A program made the position numbers and the translations under genes. From positions 62,001-126,000 of the forward strand of contig NZ_VHKO01000002.1 in the NCBI RefSeq assembly GCF_015223435.1: DNA of 64,000 nucleotides. The letters are read 5' to 3'. The stretch comes from Vibrio hibernica (GTDB lineage: Bacteria; Pseudomonadota; Gammaproteobacteria; Enterobacterales; Vibrionaceae). The notes under the pieces were generated by a model. It did not search any database and was not told the origin of the DNA. It was given only the letters and a program-made list of their open reading frames with translations. This document shows, piece by piece, positions 38,457 to 48,230 of this stretch. The number at the start of each line of letters is the position of its first letter. Position 1 is the stretch's first letter.

Positions 38457-41400
38457 TTGACCCAGTCTCAGCCTAATCAACCAAACTCTCCCTCTCAAGA
38501 TACGTCATCCAGTCAAGGGAACAGTGCTCATAGCCTTCGCTTAGCCTTAAAAGACTGCATGATCCGTGATCGTTTTCGTTTAAGTAAACGCATTCATGGT
38601 GCGAGTAAGATTAAAAACCCAGATGCGAAAGCCAAAGTGTTTGATGAAATCGCCATGGATATTGCAAAATCGATGATGGTGGTACAAAACCGACGCCTAC
38701 AACAACCGCATATCGAATACCCAGATATCCTGCCAGTAAGCCAGAAACGCGATGATATTGCTGAGGCGATAGCGAATAACCAAGTGGTGATCATTGCAGG
38801 GGAAACCGGCTCGGGTAAAACCACCCAGATACCCAAAATTTGCAGTGAGCTTGGGCGAGGTCGTACAGGTTTAATTGGCCATACTCAACCTCGACGACTG
38901 GCAGCGCGCTCTGTTGCTAATCGGATAGCTGAAGAAATGCAAACGCCACTGGGGGAATACGTTGGCTATAAAGTTAGATTTAACGATCAGATATCCGATA
39001 ATACTCAGATCAAATTAATGACCGATGGTATTTTACTGGCGGAAATTCAGCACGATCGATTTTTAAATCAATACGACACCATCATTATCGATGAAGCTCA
39101 CGAACGTAGCCTTAACATAGATTTTATTATGGGTTATTTGAAAGAGCTATTGCCTAAACGCCCTGATCTTAAAATCATTATTACGTCTGCAACCATCGAT
39201 CCTGAACGCTTTTCTAATCATTTTGATAAAGCACCGATCATTGAAGTGTCTGGTCGAACTTATCCGGTGGATGTGCGGTATCGTCCGCTTAATCCAGATG
39301 AAGCCGATCAAGACCATGATCAGCTCGAAGGTATCTTTCAAGCGGTCGATGAGCTATGTGATGAGCCTGGTCTAGGCGACATTCTGATCTTTATGAATGG
39401 TGAGCGTGAAATCCGTGATACCGCCGACGCTTTAATTAAACGCGCCTTTGGTAATCGCAGCATGCGAGATACAGAAGTGGTGCCGCTGTATGCGCGTTTA
39501 TCTTCAGCGGAACAAAATAAGATTTTTCAATCACACACTGGTCGGCGAATTGTACTGGCGACCAATGTAGCCGAAACGTCGCTTACCGTACCGGGCATTA
39601 AATATGTCATTGATCCCGGTACAGCGCGTATTAGCCGTTATAGCTATCGCACTAAAGTTCAACGTTTGCCAATTGAAGCAATTTCACAAGCCAGTGCCAA
39701 TCAGCGTAAAGGACGTTGTGGACGTGTTAGTGATGGTATTTGTATTCGTTTGTATTCAGAAGAAGATTTCAACTCACGAGATGAATTTACTGATCCTGAA
39801 ATTACCCGCACCAACTTAGCTTCCGTTATTCTGCAAATGACGGCTCTGGGGCTAGGGGATATTGATGCCTTCCCATTTGTTGAAGCGCCGGACAAGCGTA
39901 ATATCCAAGATGGGGTGCGATTACTGGAAGAGTTAGGAGCGATTAACCCTAACTCTACCGATCCGAAAAAGCGTTTAACAGCCACAGGTCAAAAATTGGC
40001 GAAGCTGCCGATCGATCCTCGTTTAGCTCGAATGGTATTGGAATCGGTTAAGTATAATTGTTTGAAAGAAGTGATGATTATTGCTGCGGCATTGTCTATT
40101 CAAGATCCGCGCGAACGTCCATCAGATAAACAACAAGCCTCAGATGAAAAACATAAACGCTTCTTCCATGAAGATTCAGACTTCTTAACGTTTGTGAATA
40201 TATGGGATTACGTTAAAGAGCAGCAACAAGCATTATCGAGCAACCAATTTCGTAACCTGTGTAAGAAAGATTACTTAAATTATTTACGCGTGCGTGAGTG
40301 GCAAGATGTGTATTTTCAAATTCATCAAGCGATGCGTGAAATGAACACAAAGCTCAATTCGGATCCAGCTAATTACGAAGCTGTTCATAGTGCGCTTTTA
40401 GTTGGTTTACTCTCACATATTGGTATGAAAGATGCGGAGAAGAGCGAGTATCAAGGCGCGCGTAATGCTCGCTTTCATATCTTTCCAGCTTCTGGCTTAT
40501 TTAAAAAACAGCCTAAATGGATTATGTCGGCAGAGTTGGTGGAAACCTCCAAGCTTTGGGGGCGTATTATTGCCAAAATTCAACCTGAATGGATTGAGCC
40601 GCTAGCACCGCATTTAATCAAACGTAGTTATAGCGAGCCGCATTGGTCGAAGAAACAAGCTGCGGTTATGGCGCATGAAAAAGTGATGTTATATGGCATT
40701 CCGATTGTACCTAAACGCACCATTAATTATGGCTCGATTGACCCTACTATCTGCCGTGAAATTTTTATTCGTAGCGCATTGGTTGAAGGCGATTGGGAAA
40801 CCAAACACCATTTCTTTAAACAGAATCGTCAGCTATTAAAAGAAGTAGAAGAGCTTGAGCATAAGTCTCGTCGTCGCGATATTTTAGTTGATAATGATGA
40901 GCTGTTCGAGTTCTACGATCAACGAGTGAACACGGAAGTAGTGTCTGGCCGTCATTTTGATGCATGGTGGAAAAAGGCACGTCAAGCTGAACCTGAATTG
41001 CTGAACTTTGAAAAAGCCATGTTGTTTAGAAGTGACGCTAGCCATGTCACTGATCTTGATTATCCTAACTTTTGGCATCAAAACGGTTTGAAATTAAAGC
41101 TGAGCTATCAATTTGAGCCAGGACAAACGGCGATTGATCAAGATCGAGATGGTGTGACCGTTCATATTCCATTACCGATTTTAAATCAAATCAGCCAAGA
41201 CGGTTTTGACTGGCAAATTCCAGGTTTACGCCATGAGTTGGTGGTGAGCTTGATTAAATCTTTACCTAAAACGCTACGCCGTAACTTCGTTCCAGCGCCA
41301 AACTATGCCGATGCTTTTCTATCAAGAGTGACGGCAATGGAATTACCATTACTGGACGCTTTAGAGAAAGAGTTGCGCCGTATAACAGGGGTTGAAATTA

Positions 41401-42431
41401 AGCGAGAAGATTGGCAGCTTGAACAAATTCCTGATCATTTAAAAGTCACATTCCGCGCGGTGGATCATAGAAAACGTAAGCTCAAAGAACATTATGATTT
41501 GTATGAACTGAAAGAAAGCTTAAAAGATAAAGTGCAAGAAACGTTATCCCAAGTAGCGGATGATGATATTGAACAGCAAGGTTTACATACGTGGAGTTTT
41601 GGTGAGCTTCCAACAGTGTATCAACAAAAACGCGGCGGTTTTGAAGTTAAAGCATACCCTGCGCTGGTGGACACTAAAGATAGCGTTAAAATTAAATTGT
41701 TTGAAACCGAGCAAGAGCAACAACAAGCGATGAAAGCCGGGCAACGTCGTTTAATCTTGTTGAATGTGCCATCGCCAATCAAATATTTACACAGCAATTT
41801 ACCGAACAAATCCAAGTTGGGTTTATACTTTAATCCATACGGAAGAGTGCTTGATCTTATTGATGATTGTATAGCCTGTGGCATTGATAAACTGATTGAA
41901 CAAAAAGGCGGTTTAGTTTGGCAGCCAGAACAATTTGAAGTATTAAAAGAGCATGTTCGTGCTGAGTTGGATGACACGGTTGTTAATATCGCCCAGCAAG
42001 TTGAAACTATTTTAACGACTGCATTTAGCATTAATAAAAAGCTTAAAGGCAAAGTTGATTTCACCATGGCGTTTGCACTATCTGATATTAAAGCGCAAGT
42101 AGAAGGGCTGATATTTAAAGGCTTCGCAACCGAATGTGGATGGAAACGCCTGCCGGATATTTTACGTTATATGAAAGCAATCGAGCGTCGTATGGAAAAA
42201 TTACCCATTGATCCAAATCGCGATCGCTTACATATGTTAAAAGTAGAATCGGCAGTTAAGGATTATAAGGAGTTACTAAATAAGCTCCCTAAAGGTGTTG
42301 AAATTCCCGATAACGTAAAAGAAATTCGCTGGATGATTGAGGAGTTACGTGTGAGTTTCTTTGCTCAGCAGCTAGGAACGCCTTATCCCGTTTCTGATAA
42401 GCGGATAAAAAATGCTATTGATGCTTGTTAG
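38457..42431 (+). CDS. hrpA: ATP-dependent RNA helicase HrpA
   Basis: Large DEAH-box helicase; in E. coli it resolves collided ribosomes. It has 1324 residues (1300 in E. coli). Motif I is GETGSGKTTQIPK (about 113-125), motif Ia TQPRRLAARSVA, motif II DEAHERS, motif III SATID, and motif VI QRKGRCGRV. Winged-helix, HA2 and OB domains and the long HrpA-specific C-terminal region (DUF3418) follow. The start is TTG at 38457 with AGGA 6 bases upstream; the first in-frame codons (TQSQPNQPNSPSQ) are a disordered leader. Confidence 0.95.
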   Translation: MTQSQPNQPNSPSQDTSSSQGNSAHSLRLALKDCMIRDRFRLSKRIHGASKIKNPDAKAKVFDEIAMDIAKSMMVVQNRRLQQPHIEYPDILPVSQKRDDIAEAIANNQVVIIAGETGSGKTTQIPKICSELGRGRTGLIGHTQPRRLAARSVANRIAEEMQTPLGEYVGYKVRFNDQISDNTQIKLMTDGILLAEIQHDRFLNQYDTIIIDEAHERSLNIDFIMGYLKELLPKRPDLKIIITSATIDPERFSNHFDKAPIIEVSGRTYPVDVRYRPLNPDEADQDHDQLEGIFQAVDELCDEPGLGDILIFMNGEREIRDTADALIKRAFGNRSMRDTEVVPLYARLSSAEQNKIFQSHTGRRIVLATNVAETSLTVPGIKYVIDPGTARISRYSYRTKVQRLPIEAISQASANQRKGRCGRVSDGICIRLYSEEDFNSRDEFTDPEITRTNLASVILQMTALGLGDIDAFPFVEAPDKRNIQDGVRLLEELGAINPNSTDPKKRLTATGQKLAKLPIDPRLARMVLESVKYNCLKEVMIIAAALSIQDPRERPSDKQQASDEKHKRFFHEDSDFLTFVNIWDYVKEQQQALSSNQFRNLCKKDYLNYLRVREWQDVYFQIHQAMREMNTKLNSDPANYEAVHSALLVGLLSHIGMKDAEKSEYQGARNARFHIFPASGLFKKQPKWIMSAELVETSKLWGRIIAKIQPEWIEPLAPHLIKRSYSEPHWSKKQAAVMAHEKVMLYGIPIVPKRTINYGSIDPTICREIFIRSALVEGDWETKHHFFKQNRQLLKEVEELEHKSRRRDILVDNDELFEFYDQRVNTEVVSGRHFDAWWKKARQAEPELLNFEKAMLFRSDASHVTDLDYPNFWHQNGLKLKLSYQFEPGQTAIDQDRDGVTVHIPLPILNQISQDGFDWQIPGLRHELVVSLIKSLPKTLRRNFVPAPNYADAFLSRVTAMELPLLDALEKELRRITGVEIKREDWQLEQIPDHLKVTFRAVDHRKRKLKEHYDLYELKESLKDKVQETLSQVADDDIEQQGLHTWSFGELPTVYQQKRGGFEVKAYPALVDTKDSVKIKLFETEQEQQQAMKAGQRRLILLNVPSPIKYLHSNLPNKSKLGLYFNPYGRVLDLIDDCIACGIDKLIEQKGGLVWQPEQFEVLKEHVRAELDDTVVNIAQQVETILTTAFSINKKLKGKVDFTMAFALSDIKAQVEGLIFKGFATECGWKRLPDILRYMKAIERRMEKLPIDPNRDRLHMLKVESAVKDYKELLNKLPKGVEIPDNVKEIRWMIEELRVSFFAQQLGTPYPVSDKRIKNAIDAC

Positions 42432-42556
42432 TCTTATAAAAACAGAAAAGTGACAAAAATGTTAGGTTTTGTGCTTGATTTCAATAGGCAACTACTGAAT
42501 CATAGCTGAAAATTACAAAGTGCGAGATAACTCGCATCAATCTCGAAGGAATCGAT

Positions 42557-43051
42557 ATGAAAAGAACATTGTTAGCTTTAGCACTAGCAACGGTTGCGAC
42601 TTCAGCTTCTGCTGACTCATGGTTATATGCTGGTGCAAACTATGGCGTTGCGGATTACACTGAAAATGGTACAGATAGCCATAGCGTATATGGCTTAAAT
42701 GTTGGTACCGGTATTCTTCCGTTTATCGGTGTTGAAGCGGGTTACTGGGATTTAGGTAGTTCAGAAGGCTCAGATCTAACGGCTTTATATTTAGGTATTA
42801 AACCAAGTATTAATGTTGGTCCACTTGAGTTTTATGGCAAGTTGGGCGCAAATAAATATGATGTTACTTCAGGTTCTACTAAAGAAAGTGATGATGGCTA
42901 CGACGTAATGTACGGCGCAGGTGTTGAATACACAGTTTTTGATAGTTTACCTGGTGGTTCATTATCTTTAGGTTTGGCTTACAACAGTTTTGGTTTTGAT
43001 AAATTTAAAGCGAATACCTATACCGTTAGTGCTACATTCCATTTCTTATAA
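42557..43051 (+). CDS. Small outer-membrane beta-barrel protein
   Basis: A secreted 164-residue protein. The signal peptide MKRTLLALALATVATSASA is cleaved before DSW. The mature part has alternating hydrophobic/aromatic strands such as LYAGANYGVADY, FIGVEAGYWDLG and LSLGLAYNSFGF, and ends in the aromatic-hydrophobic ATFHFL expected at the last strand of an outer-membrane barrel, so an eight-stranded OmpA/OmpX-like barrel is likely. AAGGA lies upstream of the ATG. Its function is unknown. Confidence 0.82.
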   Translation: MKRTLLALALATVATSASADSWLYAGANYGVADYTENGTDSHSVYGLNVGTGILPFIGVEAGYWDLGSSEGSDLTALYLGIKPSINVGPLEFYGKLGANKYDVTSGSTKESDDGYDVMYGAGVEYTVFDSLPGGSLSLGLAYNSFGFDKFKANTYTVSATFHFL

Positions 43052-43126
43052 CAGTGATTTTATTATAAGATTTAAACCCAGTATGTAAGGTGCAGCCTTT
43101 TAGGTCAGCAATTTATTACTGGTAGT

Positions 43127-43165
43127 AAACAGCTCGTTATCTTCAAAAGATACGAGCTGTTTTTA
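43127..43165. terminator. Terminator between the barrel protein gene and hxpB
   Basis: AAACAGCTCG / CGAGCTGTTT continues into TATCTT / AAGATA with a one-base bulge, loop CAA-rich, followed by TTTATTT. It lies between convergent genes. Confidence 0.82.
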
Positions 43166-43180
43166 TTTATCCTGATATCG

Positions 43181-43834
43181 CTATAAAGCGCTTAATAATT
43201 CAGGTGTAATATCGTTTAGTGAATTCAAGTTGTGATCAGCAATTACAAAGTGGGGTTGTTCACGGACGGAAGCCTCAGGTATCACGATAGTTTTCATTTG
43301 TGCAGATTTTGCAGCAAGTAAACCGGTAAAAGAGTCTTCTAAAGCGACACAATCAAGAGGCGATACTTCTAACGCAGTCGCTGCATTTAAATAGACCTCA
43401 GGATGTGGTTTTCCATAGGGCAATCCTTCTGCCGATAAAACCGCTTCAAAAACACCATCTAACTCTAGAGCATCTAAAGCTGCTTGTATTAAAACCATTG
43501 GTGAAGAAGAGGCTAGAGCAATTTTTAAGTTGTGTTGCTGACAAACTTCCAATGCATGAAATAATCCCGGCATCATAGGTTTGTGCTCTTTAACGAGTTC
43601 AATAACACGAGATAAAACCATATCACATACTTCTTGGCAGCTTTTTCCTTCCCAAGGTTGTTCACGGTAATATATTTCAACTATTTGGTCGATACGGATG
43701 CCCGTTGTGTTGATGGTATCTTGCAATGTAATTTCTACCCCAACGAGAGGGAATACTTCAAGTTGAGCTTGTTGCCAAAACGGTTCCGAATCAATCATCA
43801 AACCATCCATATCAAACACAGCCGCTTTAATCAT
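43181..43834 (-). CDS. hxpB: HAD-type hexitol phosphatase HxpB (YniC)
   Basis: HAD-superfamily phosphatase with a type 1 cap; the E. coli enzyme removes phosphate from hexitol phosphates and 2-deoxyglucose-6-phosphate. It has 217 residues. Motif I is FDMDGLMIDSEP with nucleophile D8, motif II LASSSP, motif III Lys in YGKPHPEVYL, and motif IV VALEDSFTG. It aligns closely in order with E. coli YniC (for example the TTGIRIDQIVEIYYREQPW cap region). It is transcribed alone, convergent to the barrel gene. Confidence 0.9.
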   Translation of the reverse strand: MIKAAVFDMDGLMIDSEPFWQQAQLEVFPLVGVEITLQDTINTTGIRIDQIVEIYYREQPWEGKSCQEVCDMVLSRVIELVKEHKPMMPGLFHALEVCQQHNLKIALASSSPMVLIQAALDALELDGVFEAVLSAEGLPYGKPHPEVYLNAATALEVSPLDCVALEDSFTGLLAAKSAQMKTIVIPEASVREQPHFVIADHNLNSLNDITPELLSAL

Positions 43835-44085
43835 GTCATGTACTCTTACTTATTAGATTTATTTCAGTCTAGCATCATGATTATGGACTTCCTACCGACC
43901 TTGGAAAAAACAGAATTGACAGCGTGCTTTTTAATCGAACGGCAGAAGTGTAATTAGCATGATTATCAATAAATCATTATTTTTATTTGCGTCACAAGTT
44001 AATATTAAAGCTCAGGTTGGGGATGTAAACATGCTTAATATGGACTTCTTTTTCATAAAATAAGGTCGATTGATCTTAAGGAATT

Positions 44086-44982
44086 ATGTTGAAGCCCACT
44101 TATATTAATCCATATGGTTTCGCTCTCTCAGCAGTATGTTTGACGGTGTCATTTCCGATTTTTGCTGATACTGATATTAACGTTCTTAATAATTTAGAGG
44201 TTAAAAGACAAGATATATCAGTGCCTTTAGCGAATGATTTCTATGAAGGCGCTGATATTGAACAATATTGGTACAGTGAAAAGTTAGATGGAATTAGAGC
44301 CTTTTGGAATGGAGAGCAGTTATTTACCCGGACAGGCAAGCCCATTATTGCGCCTGAATGGTTTACTCAAGGACTCCCTAAAGAGAAATTAGATGGAGAG
44401 TTATGGGCTGGTCGAGGTCACTTTTCACAAGTTCAACGAACGGTTCTAGATCAAAAGCCGGATGAGGACGATTGGAAAAACATTCAATATATGGCTTTTG
44501 ATTTGGTCGAATCAGGTACATATGATCAGAGGTATCAACACCTTCAACGTATTGTTAGCCGTTCAAATAATCAATATCTAGCATTGGTAAAGCAATCTCC
44601 AATAGACTCAACCGCATTCCTATATCAAAACCTGCAAAGTGTAGAAACTAAAATGGGTGAAGGTATTATGCTGAGAAAAATAAAGAGCCATTATCAAGGT
44701 GGACGCACTGATGATTTATTAAAATTGAAATCTTTTCAAGATGATGAAGCCACCGTTATTGGTTATAAGCCAGGAAAGGGCAAGAATTTAAATAGGACAG
44801 GCTCACTCTATGTTGAATGGAAGGATGGAAAGCGCTTCTATATAGGGAGTGGTTTGACGAATGAGTTGCGTAACACGCCACCTGCATTGGGTGAGAAGGT
44901 AACGTTTAGATTTAATGGTTATACTCGCTCTGGGCTACCTCGCTTTGCAAGGTTTATTCATGTTCGGTCAGAAAGTCTTTAG
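44086..44982 (+). CDS. ligE: Secreted ATP-dependent DNA ligase (LigE type)
   Basis: Minimal ATP-dependent DNA ligase predicted to be exported to the periplasm. Residues 1-27 form a signal peptide (FALSAVCLTVSFPIFA, cleavage before DTD). The adenylation motif I is EKLDGIRA with Lys 66 as AMP acceptor; later nucleotidyltransferase motifs are KLDGELWAG, YMAFDL, EGIMLRK and LLKLKSF, followed by an OB domain (TGSLYVEWKDGKRFYIGSGL). The 298 residues match the LigE type found in Vibrio, Haemophilus and Neisseria, associated with DNA uptake or biofilm DNA. AAGGA precedes the ATG closely. Confidence 0.92.
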   Translation: MLKPTYINPYGFALSAVCLTVSFPIFADTDINVLNNLEVKRQDISVPLANDFYEGADIEQYWYSEKLDGIRAFWNGEQLFTRTGKPIIAPEWFTQGLPKEKLDGELWAGRGHFSQVQRTVLDQKPDEDDWKNIQYMAFDLVESGTYDQRYQHLQRIVSRSNNQYLALVKQSPIDSTAFLYQNLQSVETKMGEGIMLRKIKSHYQGGRTDDLLKLKSFQDDEATVIGYKPGKGKNLNRTGSLYVEWKDGKRFYIGSGLTNELRNTPPALGEKVTFRFNGYTRSGLPRFARFIHVRSESL

Positions 44983-44993
44983 CAATAAAAAAT

Positions 44994-45028
44994 GAAGCAA
45001 CAAGGCAAGGGTTTAGCCTTGCTGCTTC
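44994..45028. terminator. Bidirectional terminator between ligE and norM
   Basis: GAAGCA-CAAGGC pairs with GCCTTG-TGCTTC around a 9-base loop with a single mismatch. The minus-strand side has ATTTTTTATT after the stem, the plus side TTATTTTG. It lies between convergent genes. Confidence 0.82.
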
Positions 45029-45061
45029 AGATTATTTTGTCACGTAGTATTCGCTAAAGAA

Positions 45062-46435
45062 TCAGCGTCCGGAGAACCTAAGCTGAGTTTCATCCGATTG
45101 TTTGTGCAGCCAATGTAGACGGTGGGAAAGCAATAGCGCAGCAGTCGATAACCCTATGATAATACCAATCCAAAATCCCGTAATGCCAAGAGGTTCACTG
45201 CTTAACCAATCGGTCATGCCCAGGATGTAACCTAAAGGCATACCAATGCCCCAGTAAGAGAGCAGAGTACGACTAAAGATCGCGCTCATATCTTTATAGC
45301 CACGTAGTGCCCCTGCAGCGACCACTTGAATTGCATCGGTACACTGATAAATAGCTGCCATGGCAAGAAGATGCATTGCAACTACTGCAACATTATTATT
45401 ATCAGTATATAAACTAATGATTTGTTCACTATATACCACAGTTAATACTGCGGTTATTATTGCAGTAAACAATCCAAATAATAAGCCTACATGAGAAGAT
45501 ATTCTTGCACCTTCAACGCTTTGCTCACCAAGTTGATGCCCAACTCGAATACTGACCGCAGCACCAATACTCATTGGTAGCATAAAAATCAAAGATGAAA
45601 AGTTAATAGCCACTTGGTGCGCTGCAACGGTTATTGGTCCCAAAGGCGCAACCATTAATGCCACTACTGCAAAAAGCGTTACTTCAAAAAATAGAGCGGC
45701 AGCAATTGGAAACCCTAGGCTGAATAATCGTTTCAGTGAATGAAGGTTCGGTTTATGGAACTCTGTAAAAAGATGAATGTTTTTAAAACGTTTCGCTTTA
45801 ATAATATACAACAACATTGCCACGAACATAAACCAGTAAACGATAGCGGTGGCAACACCACAACCTACGGCGCCAAGTTCAGGTGCCCCAAATTTTCCGT
45901 AAACAAAAATCCAGTTCAAAGGAATGTTTAATAATAGCCCGAGGAAACCCAATATCATGGCGGGTTTAGTCAGCGATAAACCATCAGATAAACTACGCAA
46001 AGTTTGAAAAAGCAAAAAAGCAGGTACAGCAAAAATCATAGCAAACATATAGCCATTAGTTTTTTCTGCCATGACCGTTTCGATATCCATCGCAAATAAA
46101 ATATGACGGGTTTGAGATAAAACTAAAATGATTGGAATTGCGACGAGAAACGATAGGTAGGCCCCTTGCTGCACTTCATGTGCAATTCGAGTTTGGCGCC
46201 CTGAACCATTTAATTGTGCAATAACAGGCACTAAAGCTAACAGTAATCCAATACCAAATAAGATTGAAGGTAGCCAAATGCTAGAAGCTACGGCCACAGC
46301 AGCCATATCCGTTGCGCTAACGCCACCGGCCATAACTGTATCGACAAACCCCATTCCTGTTTGAGCGACTGAAGCAAATAATACTGGTGTTGCGAGTTTC
46401 ACTAGTATTGACGCTTCTTTACGGTAACGATGCAC
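45062..46435 (-). CDS. norM: MATE-family multidrug efflux pump NorM
   Basis: Sodium-driven exporter of cationic drugs (fluoroquinolones, ethidium in characterised Vibrio NorM). The 457 residues and 12 membrane segments fit the family, and long stretches such as ATPVLFASVAQTGMGFVDTV and FGFPIAA/FFEVTLFAVVAL-like regions closely match V. cholerae NorM. The key acidic residues are present: Asp in FVDTVMAGG, Glu in LFFEVTLF and Asp in QCTDAIQVV. The start is GTG at 46435 with AGGAG 5 bases upstream, giving MHRYRKEAS. Confidence 0.95.
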   Translation of the reverse strand: MHRYRKEASILVKLATPVLFASVAQTGMGFVDTVMAGGVSATDMAAVAVASSIWLPSILFGIGLLLALVPVIAQLNGSGRQTRIAHEVQQGAYLSFLVAIPIILVLSQTRHILFAMDIETVMAEKTNGYMFAMIFAVPAFLLFQTLRSLSDGLSLTKPAMILGFLGLLLNIPLNWIFVYGKFGAPELGAVGCGVATAIVYWFMFVAMLLYIIKAKRFKNIHLFTEFHKPNLHSLKRLFSLGFPIAAALFFEVTLFAVVALMVAPLGPITVAAHQVAINFSSLIFMLPMSIGAAVSIRVGHQLGEQSVEGARISSHVGLLFGLFTAIITAVLTVVYSEQIISLYTDNNNVAVVAMHLLAMAAIYQCTDAIQVVAAGALRGYKDMSAIFSRTLLSYWGIGMPLGYILGMTDWLSSEPLGITGFWIGIIIGLSTAALLLSHRLHWLHKQSDETQLRFSGR

Positions 46436-46544
46436 AAAAACTCCTGATAAGCAAAATATTTGATGCTGATTATATAGTTAAGTCACTAATTTGCGACATA
46501 AATAATCATTTATTTTACAACAAAAAAGCCCCTAAGTAGGAGCG

Positions 46545-46778
46545 TCATAAAGAGTTTGAAGGTAACGAGCTATTATTAAAAAACGAATGGTCATCATCAC
46601 CAATAGCGAGTTGCACCTTGTTTGTCTCAGTGTCTATTTTAATTGTTAAAAAGACAGCGTGATTACAAGTAGGGCAATCATCATAGAAGTTTTGACTTCC
46701 TGTCGATTTGTCTACGGTTAATCCAATATCATGACCACAATGTGGACAAGCGACTGTTTTTTCTGTGTATTTTATCAT
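46545..46778 (-). CDS. CPXCG-motif cysteine-rich protein
   Basis: A 77-residue small protein with two CxxC pairs, CPHCG (residues 11-15) and CPTC, which should bind one zinc ion (CPXCG family). The rest of the core is a beta-rich ribbon (HAVFLTIKIDTETNKVQL), then a Ser/Asn-rich tail. The ATG at 46778 has GAGG 6 bases upstream and is preferred over a start 22 codons earlier, which would add a non-family hydrophobic stretch. Function unknown; members are widespread in marine gammaproteobacteria. Confidence 0.85.
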   Translation of the reverse strand: MIKYTEKTVACPHCGHDIGLTVDKSTGSQNFYDDCPTCNHAVFLTIKIDTETNKVQLAIGDDDHSFFNNSSLPSNSL

Positions 46779-47161
46779 TGCTTTCCTCACTATACTTCCC
46801 GTGTTTATCGCGATGAACTGCAAAATAGAGCCAATATAAATCAAACAAATTCAGCGTAACTATAAAATACTGGTTAAACTAAACATGAGTGTAGTTAAGA
46901 GGTTAACGATCTAAGTTAGTTCATGTATCAAAAAAAGCCAAAAGATTGATTCTTACCAAATTAAATGTAGTTAAGATAAAAAAATAGTGACTAAACATCC
47001 AAAAAAGAAAGTTATATTATCGGTATAGCTGCCTCTACACAGTTAAATGACACAAGATAATGTAACTATAGAATGTCGTTACCATCTGATTACGATCGAT
47101 ATCTCAATCTGAATGAAAGATATTTATGAATAAAAATTAACAAATTATCGTTTACGTCTTG
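46779..47161. other. Intergenic region, nothing recognised
   Basis: This 383-base A+T-rich stretch has no supported gene, hairpin or repeat. It lies upstream of the CPXCG gene and downstream of the kinase-like gene, both on the minus strand. Confidence 0.5.
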
Positions 47162-48031
47162 TTAGTCTATGTTCAAATATTGTGTGATTCTATGAATACA
47201 TCGAGGAAGGTATTCACCACCATATTGATTACAAAGGCAAAGTAAATAGTAGAATTGATAGATGTCCTTTCGCTGTGAGTAATTGCTTTCAAGAGGGTAG
47301 ATAGATTGATAACCTTCTAGGAAAGATGGACTCATTTCCCCATAATATTCGGCTATGGCTATATCATATTCTCGATCCCCCCAAAAGCTGGAAGGGTCAT
47401 AACATAATGCCCCAATAGGAGATAAAGCAACGTTTTGTTGATTTAACGAACCATGTAAAAGTGAAGGTTTTGGTTGATGACTTGCTAATGTTTTCTTCAC
47501 ATATTGCACTAGCTCATTAATATCGCCTAAATCTATACCTTTCTCTTTCAATAACTGTAATTGCCATCCAATTCGGTGCTCCGCAAAAAATACGTGCCAT
47601 TTTTTATGCCAAGCGTTCGGTTGCAAATTTAATCCAACATAAGTATCAGCATCATAACCAAACTCTTTTTGATCTCCCCACAAATGGAGTCGAGCAACTT
47701 GTTGGCCTAATGTGTAAAAATCAGAATCTTTATTAAGAGGTTTGGTTGGATAATAATTGAGAATTAAAAAGGAATGTTCTTTTGTCATACCACAAATAAT
47801 GGGTTCAGGAACACAAAGTGTGGAAGTTGTATTCAAGGCAGATAAATTTTCAAATTCAGCTTCAAATTTTGAGAGACAAGACCGATCATTTAGTTTTATA
47901 AAATAACGTTGTTCGCCATCACCAATTAAATAACAGTCATTAGTTTCACCACCGTTGAGGTTTTCTTTTTCTCTAAGAATAAATTCAAAGGCGGTTGCAT
48001 CTGAAAGTTGCTGTGAGATAGCTTGCCACAT
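47162..48031 (-). CDS. Fructosamine kinase (YniA) family protein lacking the catalytic Asp
   Basis: Member of the FN3K/YniA family, which phosphorylate ketosamines on glycated amines to start deglycation. The 289 residues match E. coli YniA along the whole length (MWQAISQQLS start, NGGETNDCYLI, FIKLNDRSCL with Lys 46, FFAEHRIGWQLQL). The catalytic loop, normally HGDLWSGN, reads HGSLNQQN here (residues 193-200): the catalytic Asp is Ser 195, while Asn 200 and the metal-binding Asp 212 (YDP) remain. It is therefore a possible pseudokinase. The frame is intact, so it is not a pseudogene by sequence. Confidence 0.85.
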   Translation of the reverse strand: MWQAISQQLSDATAFEFILREKENLNGGETNDCYLIGDGEQRYFIKLNDRSCLSKFEAEFENLSALNTTSTLCVPEPIICGMTKEHSFLILNYYPTKPLNKDSDFYTLGQQVARLHLWGDQKEFGYDADTYVGLNLQPNAWHKKWHVFFAEHRIGWQLQLLKEKGIDLGDINELVQYVKKTLASHQPKPSLLHGSLNQQNVALSPIGALCYDPSSFWGDREYDIAIAEYYGEMSPSFLEGYQSIYPLESNYSQRKDIYQFYYLLCLCNQYGGEYLPRCIHRITQYLNID

Positions 48032-48230
48032 AAGACCTCCTGAACGGAAATAATCTGGTACTACCTTAGCTTAGCTTATCTTTACGTTTAGAGAACTGTT
48101 CCGCAAAAATAACATTAACTTATCTGCTAAAAATACTTTTTTTGTTTACGGTTAGACTTTTTATTAATATTTCTATTTCGCTAATTTGAGCGTGAGTAAT
48201 TACGATATTTCTTCATGAATAGATTGAAAA

